Below are positions 1 through 4,712 of a stretch of 6,002 bases of DNA, one piece after another. The notes beneath the pieces are model-generated. The model did no database searches and was not told the DNA's origin. It saw only the letters and a list, made by a program, of their open reading frames with translations. The DNA lies in NCBI GenBank assembly GCA_025363695.1, contig JANYDI010000044.1, forward strand, positions 1 through 6,002, in the 5' to 3' direction. A program made the position numbers and the translations under genes. The stretch is from Opitutia bacterium. Lineage in GTDB: Bacteria; Verrucomicrobiota; Verrucomicrobiia; Opitutales; JANYDI01. The first letter of the stretch is position 1; each line of letters opens with the position of its first letter.

Positions 1-77
1 CAAAATGCTAGCGCATTTTGGTAAAATTGCCCATCGGGGAGGGTGATACAAGGCACCCCACAGATCGCTTCGCGATC
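1..77 (+). repeat. Structured repeat element, copy 1 (truncated by window edge)
   Basis: The window opens inside the element. Bases 1-20 form the apex of its long hairpin, CAAAATGC-TAGC-GCATTTTG, and 21-39 are the descending arm whose partner lies off the window. Bases 37-60 are the conserved tail (GGGAGG, then ATAC-AAGG, then CCCCACAG). Bases 63-77 are a terminal palindrome, GATCGC-TTC-GCGATC. The 18-base core AAAATGCTAGCGCATTTT is identical to that of copy 2 read in the same direction. The terminal palindrome differs from copies 2 and 4 (GATTCC-TTC-GGAATC) at two stem positions, both compensated in the opposite arm. Its tail end faces the 3' end of F-box/LRR gene 1, whose stop lies 25 bp further on. 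Function unknown. Confidence 0.75.
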
Positions 78-102
78 GAACGCCAAGGTGATTATCTGCA
101 TA

Positions 103-1476
103 TCAACGCGGCCTATCCCATATCATCAAGTTTGGGCAGTCCCGCTCAAGGGCTGCTATGGCGTCGTTGCTCACTTGGCGACAGCCACGCAAAGAGAGGC
201 GCTTCAACTGGGGCAAGTTCTTTAGGTGCGCCAGGCCTACGTCGGTCACTTGGGTGCAGCCAAACAAATCAAGGTACTGCAACTGGGTTAATCCTGCCAG
301 ATACGCTACGCCTAGGTCGGTCACTTGGCTGCAGCCAGACAAATCAAGGTGCTGCAACTGGGTCAACCTCGCCAGATACGTTAGGCCTAGATCGGTCACT
401 TGGTTGCAGTCATACAGATTGAGGTGTTGCAACTGAGTTAACCCCGCTAGATGCGCCAGGCCTAGGTCGGTCACTTGGCTGCAGCCAAACAAATCAAGGT
501 GCTGCAACTGGGTTAGCTCCGCCAGATACGCTACGCCTAGGTCGGTCACTTGGCAATAAGCCAGACTAAGGTGCTGCAACTGAGTTAACCTCGCCAGATA
601 TGCTACACCTATGTCGGCCACTGGGCAATAAGCCAGACTAAGGTGCTGCAACTGAGTTAACCTCACCAGATGCCCCAAGCCTATGTCGGGCACTCGCGAG
701 CAATAATGCAAATTGAGGTGCTGCAACTGAGTTAGCCTCGCCAGATGCCCCAAGCCTACGTCGGTTACTTGCTGGCAGAAAGTCAGATCAAGGTGTTGCA
801 ACTGAGTTAACCTCGCCACGACTTCTAGCCCTACATCGGTTACCCTATGGCAATTACTCAGGCTGAGGTGTTGCAACTGTGTTAACCTCGCCACGATTTT
901 TAGGCCTGCATCGGTCACCTGGCTGCAGTCACGCAGATCAAGGTACTGCAGCTGGGTCAACCTCGCCACGGCTCCTAGCTCTGCATCGGCCACCTGGCTG
1001 CAACCATGCAGATCGAGGTGCTCCAAGCTTTTTGGCAAAAAGGCTAGCCCTCTATGGGTTATTTTTTCACTACTACTTAAATCAAAACTCTCCAGCTGTG
1101 TTAATCCAGGCGCTAGGGCTTCTAGGTCTGCATCCGTCCATTTAAAGTTAGCCCAACCCTCAGGAGCGCTCAGTGCTTTCACGCATGTTTCTTTTGCTTC
1201 AAGTACATTGATTTTTTCATACTTATGATTAGGCGCAAGGGCCAAATCCATCGGCGCATTAAAGTTCAGATAACGAGGATACTTAAAACCACGATGCTCA
1301 AAACCACCTTGCTCAAAGATCATCCTAAGTCCACAGATATCATGTAATATCAACGACTTCAACGGAGACCTTAACGAGCACAGATTTTTATTTGCGAGGG
1401 ATAAATTTACCTTATCTGATAATTCTGTGAGATATCCATAAATCATCACTATGATTTCCGGAGGCAGTTGTTCCAA
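103..1476 (-). CDS. F-box-like / cysteine-type leucine-rich repeat protein, main reading frame of gene 1 (signal peptide out of frame)
   Basis: A putative host-directed effector of 457 codons. The F-box-like segment is at about residues 4-40 (LPPEIIVMIYGYL...ANKNLCSL), with a linker to about 124. Thirteen LRRs follow (125-457), mostly 25 residues long and starting LTQLQHLxLxxC. The pattern is that of the cysteine-containing LRRs of eukaryotic FBXL/AMN1 proteins; F-boxes bind Skp1 and the LRRs choose the target. The frame opens only with a TTG at 1476 with no Shine-Dalgarno sequence, and that codon aligns to an internal Leu (L46) of the paralog upstream on the same strand. The true ancestral start is ATG at 1619, encoding a signal peptide, but an extra 8-bp unit at 1508-1531 breaks the frame. 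With two units the protein would be 502 residues. The open, conserved repeat array argues that the break is recent or reversible. The C-terminus (residues 421-457) is intact, unlike in the paralog. Function as a ubiquitin-ligase adaptor is inferred. Confidence 0.85.
   Translation of the reverse strand: MEQLPPEIIVMIYGYLTELSDKVNLSLANKNLCSLRSPLKSLILHDICGLRMIFEQGGFEHRGFKYPRYLNFNAPMDLALAPNHKYEKINVLEAKETCVKALSAPEGWANFKWTDADLEALAPGLTQLESFDLSSSEKITHRGLAFLPKSLEHLDLHGCSQVADAELGAVARLTQLQYLDLRDCSQVTDAGLKIVARLTQLQHLSLSNCHRVTDVGLEVVARLTQLQHLDLTFCQQVTDVGLGHLARLTQLQHLNLHYCSRVPDIGLGHLVRLTQLQHLSLAYCPVADIGVAYLARLTQLQHLSLAYCQVTDLGVAYLAELTQLQHLDLFGCSQVTDLGLAHLAGLTQLQHLNLYDCNQVTDLGLTYLARLTQLQHLDLSGCSQVTDLGVAYLAGLTQLQYLDLFGCTQVTDVGLAHLKNLPQLKRLSLRGCRQVSNDAIAALERDCPNLMIWDRPR
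106..1104 (-). repeat. Tandem array of 75-bp LRR-encoding units (gene 1)
   Basis: Thirteen repeats at protein level. The central ten begin LTQLQ and are similar enough in DNA to be recognised by eye; on the plus strand each carries a motif like AGGTGCTGCAACTGRGTTA. Units are 75 bp except two adjacent ones (660-589 and 588-517) of 72 bp. These two share the same one-codon loss after the conserved Cys (AYC-PVADI and AYC-QVTDL), which suggests one was copied from the other. Arrays like this expand and contract by homologous recombination, and can also exchange units with the second array at 1721-2455. Confidence 0.85.
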
Positions 1477-1619
1477 AGGAAAATGCGTAGCGCTTGTGTT
1501 TTCCTGAGGGAGTGAGGGAGTAAGGGAGTAAGCTGCCCCGTTTCCTCAATGCTATCCATTGCCAAGGCGCGTGTAGTTAGGTAAAATAAGGCGAGTAAGT
1601 AAATGGCTTTTCTGATCAT
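1449..1619 (-). pseudogene. Out-of-frame signal-peptide start of F-box/LRR gene 1
   Basis: ATG at 1619 opens a 56-codon frame ending in TAG at 1451-1449. Residues 1-20 are a Sec-type signal peptide: MIRK, then a hydrophobic run IYLLALFYL, then a likely cleavage after RALA, followed by MDSIEETGQLTP. This matches the N-terminus of the neighbouring paralog (hydrophobic core LYLVALFCLA, cleavage after VLA, then MDGVEETGQLTP) almost codon for codon up to the 8-bp repeat tract. After that tract it reads the wrong frame (LRKTQALRIFLWNN) through DNA that still encodes the F-box start in another frame. The stop overlaps an in-frame GTG of the main frame (TAGTG) followed at once by ATG, so reinitiation is possible. 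An exact TTGACA lies at 1653-1648, but no convincing -10 follows. The ribosome site is weak (GAGAAG abutting the ATG). Either the OFF state of a switchable gene or a decayed start. Confidence 0.8.
1508..1531 (-). repeat. 8-bp coding tandem repeat, three units, frame-breaking
   Basis: On the coding strand the tract reads TTACTCCC, TTACTCCC, TCACTCCC. The paralogous tract at 2817-2832 has only two units (TTACTCCC, TCGCTCCC) between the same flanks (GGGCAGC before, TCAGGAAAACACAA after). One unit changes the frame by 8 bases, so two units (or five) keep signal peptide and F-box/LRR in frame, whereas three do not. Such short-unit tracts near the 5' end of surface or secreted protein genes are the usual substrate of slipped-strand phase variation. 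With only three units the switching rate would be low. Confidence 0.85.
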
Positions 1620-1717
1620 GCTTCTCACTACATAATCAGTAAAGATTTGTCAATTTTTTTTGATACAATCGAAATCTATGCTTCTCCCCTCTAAATTTCA
1701 AGTTTGGGCAGTCCTTC
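1620..1717. other. Intergenic spacer between the two F-box/LRR genes
   Basis: An AT-rich 98-bp gap. Its right part is decayed coding sequence: homology to the gene 1 C-terminus (CCAAACTTGA on the minus strand) runs past the gene 2 stop to about 1702. Restoring the lost frame would extend gene 2 to a TGA at 1638-1636. The left part holds an oligo-A run and an exact TTGACA hexamer on the minus strand (1653-1648) as a possible -35 for gene 1, but no good -10 at normal spacing. No terminator hairpin is visible, so gene 1 may be co-transcribed with gene 2. Confidence 0.5.
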
Positions 1718-2920
1718 TCAAGGGTTGCTATGGCCTACGTCGCTCACTTGGGTCCCATTCAGATGGAGGTGCTTCAACTGGGGCAAGCTCCTCAGAACTC
1801 CTACGCCTGAGTCGGTCACTCGGCTGCAACCATTCAAGTTGAGATCCTGCAACTGGGTTAGCTCCGCCAGATACGCTACGCCTAGGTCGGTCACTTGGCT
1901 GCAGCCAAACAAATTGAGGTGCTGCAATTGGGTTAATCTCCTCAGGTACTCTAGCCCTGTATCGGTCACCTGTTTGCAGCAAGTCAGATTGAGGTGTTGC
2001 AACTGAGTTAACCCCGCCACGATTTTTAGGCCTGCGTCGGTCACTTGGCGGCAGCAAGTCAGATTGAGGTGTTGCAACTGAGTTAACTCCGCCAGATACG
2101 CTACGCCTGCGTCGGTTACGTGGTCGCAACCATACAGATTGAGGTATTGCAACTGGGTTAACCCCACCATGACTTTTAGTTCTGCATCGGTCACTCGTCT
2201 GCAGCAAGTCAGGTTAAGGTACTGCAACTGGGTCAGTCCCCTCAGGTGCCCCACGCCTACGTTGGTTACTTGGAAGCAACCATGCAGATCAAGGTGTTGT
2301 AACTGTGTCAACTCCGCCACGACTTTTAGCTCTGCATCGGTCACTTGTTGGCAACCACGCAGATTGAGGTGCTTCAAGCTTTTTGGCAAAAATGCTAGCC
2401 CTCTATGGGTTAGTTTTTTATTACTCATTAAGTCCATCTGCTCCAGCTGCGTTAATCCAGGCGCCAGAGCTTCTAGGTCTGCATCCGTGCAGTAGCCATT
2501 GCAGTCTCTAAGTGCTTTCACGGATGTTTTCTTTGATTTGATAAATTTAATTTCTTCACATCCGCTGTTAATGTTAACAACCACATCCATCGGTGCATTA
2601 AAGTTCAGATGACCACGATGCTCAAAAATCATCCTAAGTCCACCGATATCATGTAACATCGCTGATTTCAACGAAGGCCTTAAGGAGCACAGCTTTTTAT
2701 TTGCACGGGATAAATTTACTTTATCGGACAATTCTGTGAGATATTGATAAATCATCGCTATGATTTCCGGAGGCAGTTGTTCCAAAGGAATATGCGTAGC
2801 GATTGTGTTTTCCTGAGGGAGCGAGGGAGTAAGCTGCCCGGTTTCCTCAACACCGTCCATTGCCAAGACGCACGTAGCTAGGCAAAACAAGGCAACTAAG
2901 TAAAGCGTTTTTATTATCAT
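1718..2920 (-). CDS. Exported F-box-like / cysteine-type leucine-rich repeat protein, gene 2
   Basis: A 400-residue paralog of the gene downstream and a likely secreted effector. Residues 1-20 are a classical Sec signal peptide (MIIK, core LYLVALFCLATC, cleavage after VLA). A Pro/Thr-rich spacer follows (21-46), then an F-box-like segment at 47-82 (LEQLPPEIIAMIYQYL...ANKKLCSL), a linker, and ten LRRs from residue 156 to the end, mostly 25 residues starting LTQLQHLNLxxC. The ATG at 2920 is supported by AAGGA four bases upstream and by the signal peptide. The signal implies Sec export first, so reaching a host cytosol would need a second step or release in a vacuole; this is inferred. The last repeat lacks its Cys, and the C-terminus is cut short: a one-base gain near 1734-1740 relative to gene 1 replaces the expected AIATLEKDCPNL tail with GHSNP and a stop. 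Also lacks about nine linker residues found in gene 1. Confidence 0.9.
   Translation of the reverse strand: MIIKTLYLVALFCLATCVLAMDGVEETGQLTPSLPQENTIATHIPLEQLPPEIIAMIYQYLTELSDKVNLSRANKKLCSLRPSLKSAMLHDIGGLRMIFEHRGHLNFNAPMDVVVNINSGCEEIKFIKSKKTSVKALRDCNGYCTDADLEALAPGLTQLEQMDLMSNKKLTHRGLAFLPKSLKHLNLRGCQQVTDAELKVVAELTQLQHLDLHGCFQVTNVGVGHLRGLTQLQYLNLTCCRRVTDAELKVMVGLTQLQYLNLYGCDHVTDAGVAYLAELTQLQHLNLTCCRQVTDAGLKIVAGLTQLQHLNLTCCKQVTDTGLEYLRRLTQLQHLNLFGCSQVTDLGVAYLAELTQLQDLNLNGCSRVTDSGVGVLRSLPQLKHLHLNGTQVSDVGHSNP
1721..2455 (-). repeat. Tandem array of 75-bp LRR-encoding units (gene 2)
   Basis: Ten repeats at protein level. The first (ending THRGLAFLPK) and second (starting SLKHL) correspond one to one with the first two in gene 1, so the edges of the array are orthologous while the middle has expanded or contracted independently (ten here, thirteen there). 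Several units carry a doubled cysteine (NLTCC), not seen in gene 1. Confidence 0.85.
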
Positions 2921-2924
2921 GATT

Positions 2925-2929
2925 TCCTT
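2925..2929 (-). promoter_or_regulatory. Ribosome binding site of F-box/LRR gene 2
   Basis: AAGGA lies four bases before the ATG at 2920 (AAGGAAATCATG). The terminal palindrome of repeat copy 2 (2949-2935) sits five bases upstream of it, so a leader hairpin would abut the ribosome site and could affect initiation. Supports the chosen start. Confidence 0.5.
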
Positions 2930-2934
2930 GATGC

Positions 2935-3066
2935 GATTCCGAAGGAATCTGTGGAGGCCTTAGTATGCCCTCCCTGATAGGCGATTTTTATAAAATGCGC
3001 TAGCATTTTTAAAAATCGCCTATCAGTAGGGGATCCTAAGGGGAGCGAGCTCCCCTTAGCCCTTTC
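2935..3066 (-). repeat. Structured repeat element, copy 2 (between murA and F-box/LRR gene 2)
   Basis: Read on the minus strand from the murA stop. A border AAAGGGC is followed by a GC-rich hairpin at 3059-3036 (stem CTAAGGGGAG, loop CGAG) and the constant GATCCCC. Next comes a long hairpin at 3026-2974 with a 17-bp outer stem, one unpaired base (2991), a 7-bp inner stem AAAATGC/GCATTTT and a four-base loop. The tail follows (GGGAGGGCATACTAAGG, then CCACAG) and then the palindrome GATTCC-TTC-GGAATC (2949-2935). The first hairpin is identical in sequence to that of copy 4. No T-tract follows any stem, so a classical intrinsic terminator is not obvious. The element separates murA from the LRR genes and forms the leader of gene 2 if transcription reads through. 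Confidence 0.85.
3036..3059 (-). terminator. GC-rich hairpin just after murA, possible terminator or mRNA end
   Basis: A perfect 10-bp stem with a four-base loop starts 8 bases beyond the murA stop and is directly followed by GATCCCC and a second, longer hairpin. There is no U-run. It could stop transcription, protect the 3' end, or be purely a part of the repeat element; the same hairpin also sits upstream of genes, which weakens the terminator reading. Confidence 0.3.
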
Positions 3067-4350
3067 CTACATTTTCAGCACACTCGCATCTAAACGTTGA
3101 ATCTGAGCTCCCATAGCCTGCAGCTTGAGGTCGAGGAAGGCGTAGCCGCGGTCGAGGTGGTAGATGCGTTGGACAAAGCTTTCGCCTTGGGCGGCTAGGG
3201 CGGCGAGGACTAGGGAGACGCTGGCGCGCAGATCGGAGCTCATGACGGGGGCGCCGCACAGGGGGCGGCCTCCGTGGACAATGGCGCTGGAGCCCTCGAT
3301 GCGGACATCGGCGCCCATGCGTTGCAGTTCGGGCACGTGCATGAAGCGTTGGTGATAGATGCGTTCGGTAATGATGCTAATGCCTTGGGCGGCGGTGAGC
3401 AGCGTGGTGAGCTGGGCTTGTAAATCCGTAGGAAAGCCGGGATAGGGGAAGGTGGTGGCCTGAATGGTTTTTAGGCCCTGAGGACTACGTTTTGAGCGTA
3501 TGGTCTGCGCGTCAAGGACCTCGAGGGTAACGCCTGCTTCGTCCAGACGGTCTAAAACGGCGCCCAAGTGCTCAATACAGGCGCCTTGGACGGTGAGGGT
3601 GCCCCCAGTCAGGGGAGCGGCCATGAGCCAGGTGCCGGCCTCGATGCGGTCTGGGATGATGCGATGGCGGCACCCATGTAAGCTGGGGACGCCTCGGATG
3701 GTCAAAATACTACTGCCAATGCCGTCGATGTGCGCACCCATGGCCACGAGCATATGGCACAGGTCGACGACTTCGGGCTCACAAGCGGCGCATTCGATAC
3801 GCGTGACGCCTTCGGCCATAACGGCGGCAGTGATGATGTTGGTAGAGCCCGTTACAGTACTGCCTTGCGGGCCTCCTAGGAAGACGGCCCCACCGCGCAG
3901 CTTTTCGGCATCGACGACCATGTAGCCGCCCTCCATGTGCCATTGGCAGCCTAATTTAACGAGTCCTTTGAGGTGCAGATCGATGGGGCGCTGTCCAAAC
4001 ACGCAGCCGCCTGGCAGCGAGACCTTTGCTTGCCTCAGACGGCCTACCAGGGGGCCCAAGACGCAGATGGAGGCACGCATGCGGCGCACCAGCTCGTAGG
4101 GAGCCAAGCTGCTGATCTGCTTGCACTGGACCTCAAGGGTCTCTTCAGCCAACCAGGTGACTTCAGCGCCCAGGAATTCTAAAATTTCAATCATGGAGCT
4201 GATGTCGCTCAAGCGAGGGACGTTCTCCAAGATACAAGGCTCTGCCGTGAGCAAGGTCGCTGCAAGCATCGGCAAAGCAGCATTCTTAGAGCCGCTGACA
4301 GTCACGGTGCCGCTAAGCGGGCGCCCGCCTTGTATGTGAAAAAGATCCAT
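3067..4350 (-). CDS. murA: UDP-N-acetylglucosamine 1-carboxyvinyltransferase (MurA)
   Basis: Cytosolic enzyme of the first committed step of peptidoglycan synthesis, transferring enolpyruvate from PEP to UDP-GlcNAc. At 427 residues it has normal family length (E. coli 419). Visible family motifs are the N-terminal SGSKNAALP with K22-N23, R91, the active-site loop SLPGGCVFGQRPIDLH with catalytic C116, GSTVTGSTNI near 163-172, FPTDLQAQ with the general-base region D309, SSDLRAS with R375, and the C-terminal YHLDRGY with R401. The catalytic Cys means fosfomycin sensitivity would be expected; it is Asp in Chlamydiaceae and mycobacteria. Start ATG at 4350 matches the usual MurA N-terminus (FHIQGGRPLSG); AGGGG lies only two bases before it. 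The gene stands alone, not in a division/cell-wall cluster, and is bracketed by inverted repeat elements. Its stop codon TAG begins a TAGGAAAGGGC border that also occurs upstream of the gene at 4399. Confidence 0.97.
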   Translation of the reverse strand: MDLFHIQGGRPLSGTVTVSGSKNAALPMLAATLLTAEPCILENVPRLSDISSMIEILEFLGAEVTWLAEETLEVQCKQISSLAPYELVRRMRASICVLGPLVGRLRQAKVSLPGGCVFGQRPIDLHLKGLVKLGCQWHMEGGYMVVDAEKLRGGAVFLGGPQGSTVTGSTNIITAAVMAEGVTRIECAACEPEVVDLCHMLVAMGAHIDGIGSSILTIRGVPSLHGCRHRIIPDRIEAGTWLMAAPLTGGTLTVQGACIEHLGAVLDRLDEAGVTLEVLDAQTIRSKRSPQGLKTIQATTFPYPGFPTDLQAQLTTLLTAAQGISIITERIYHQRFMHVPELQRMGADVRIEGSSAIVHGGRPLCGAPVMSSDLRASVSLVLAALAAQGESFVQRIYHLDRGYAFLDLKLQAMGAQIQRLDASVLKM

Positions 4351-4400
4351 GACCCCTAGAATGTAGCAGTACCATTAGCCTTTCAATCTTTTTTTTGATT
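4351..4400. other. murA leader
   Basis: About 50 bp between the murA start and repeat copy 3. On the minus strand a possible -35 TTGAAA (4384-4379) and -10 TACATT (4363-4358) are separated by only 15 bases, which would give an almost leaderless mRNA. A run of eight A residues flanked by AATC and GATT lies at 4400-4385. Promoter assignment is weak. Confidence 0.25.
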
Positions 4401-4563
4401 AGGAAAGGGCCAAGGGGAGCTATCCCCTTGGATCCCCGAATGGGAGTTTTAGCGGGGCCTTTTGAGTGGGGACTGTGTCACCTTCGCGCTCGAGTACTAT
4501 AGCACACGTCGCGCTAGGTTCCTTGTCCGCACTCAAAATTCCTCCGCTAAAACTCCCATTCCA
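4401..4563 (+). repeat. Structured repeat element, copy 3 (enlarged variant upstream of murA)
   Basis: Border AAAGGGC, then hairpin 4410-4431 (stem CCAAGGGGA, loop GCTA) and the constant GATCCCC. A much longer inverted repeat occupies 4438-4561: an 18-bp perfect outer stem (4438-4455 with 4544-4561), a mismatched patch, a 9-bp stem TTTTGAGTG/CACTCAAAA (4460-4468 with 4530-4538) and GGAC/GTCC (4470-4473 with 4525-4528). It encloses a 51-base centre at 4474-4524. The AAAATGC apex of the other copies is missing and no separate tail is seen; the element runs into the terminal palindrome of copy 4 after about 23 bp. Its short hairpin faces the murA start. Confidence 0.75.
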
Positions 4564-4586
4564 AAGCAGTTCGAAAAGAATTCCCC

Positions 4587-4712
4587 GATTCCGAAGGAAT
4601 CTGTGGGGGCCTTAGTATAGGCTTCCCGATAGCGATTTTGTCAAAATACGTAGTATTTTGCAAAATCGCTATCGGAAAGGGGATCCTAAGGGGAGCGAGC
4701 TCCCCTTAGCCC
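4587..4712 (-). repeat. Structured repeat element, copy 4 (after the deaminase gene)
   Basis: On the minus strand, right after the deaminase stop: AAGGGC, hairpin 4709-4686 (identical to copy 2), GATCCCC. The long hairpin spans 4675-4626, with a 15-bp outer stem, one unpaired base (4641), an 8-bp inner stem CAAAATAC/GTATTTTG and a three-base loop. The tail follows (GGGAAGCCTATACTAAGG, then CCCACAG) and then the palindrome GATTCC-TTC-GGAATC (4601-4587). Relative to copies 1 and 2 the inner stem has G-to-A on one arm and C-to-T on the other, so the pair is kept. Copies 3 and 4 lie tail to tail. Confidence 0.85.
4686..4709 (-). terminator. GC-rich hairpin just after the deaminase gene, possible terminator or mRNA end
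   Basis: A perfect 10-bp stem (CTAAGGGGAG, loop CGAG) beginning four bases past the deaminase stop. It has no U-run but is followed by a second long hairpin. It stands in the same relation to its gene as the hairpin after murA. Confidence 0.3.

Noticed and set aside
18..436. Plus-strand open frames opposite the LRR array with repeated SLGCSQTNQG-like words
   Set aside because: They are antisense reflections of the 75-bp LRR units, with no start context. The minus-strand frame has the F-box/LRR homology.
1625..1653. Promoter for F-box/LRR gene 1 from an exact TTGACA
   Set aside because: At 17-bp spacing the -10 would be TAGTGA and closer options are equally poor, so I did not call a promoter.
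1728..2207. Minus-strand frame rich in Pro-Ser-Asp-Arg repeats
   Set aside because: It is the LRR array of gene 2 read in another frame; its regularity comes from the 75-bp DNA period.
106..2455. CRISPR-like array, because of regular short repeats
   Set aside because: The period is a constant 75 bp and fully coding, with no unique spacers between identical repeats.
3164..4339. Several plus-strand frames opposite murA
   Set aside because: They are compositional shadows of a complete MurA with all catalytic motifs; none resembles a known family.
4438..4561. tRNA or other known RNA gene in the long hairpin upstream of murA
   Set aside because: No cloverleaf, no TTCRANY T-loop or CCA-like end, and the stem is a single near-perfect dyad.
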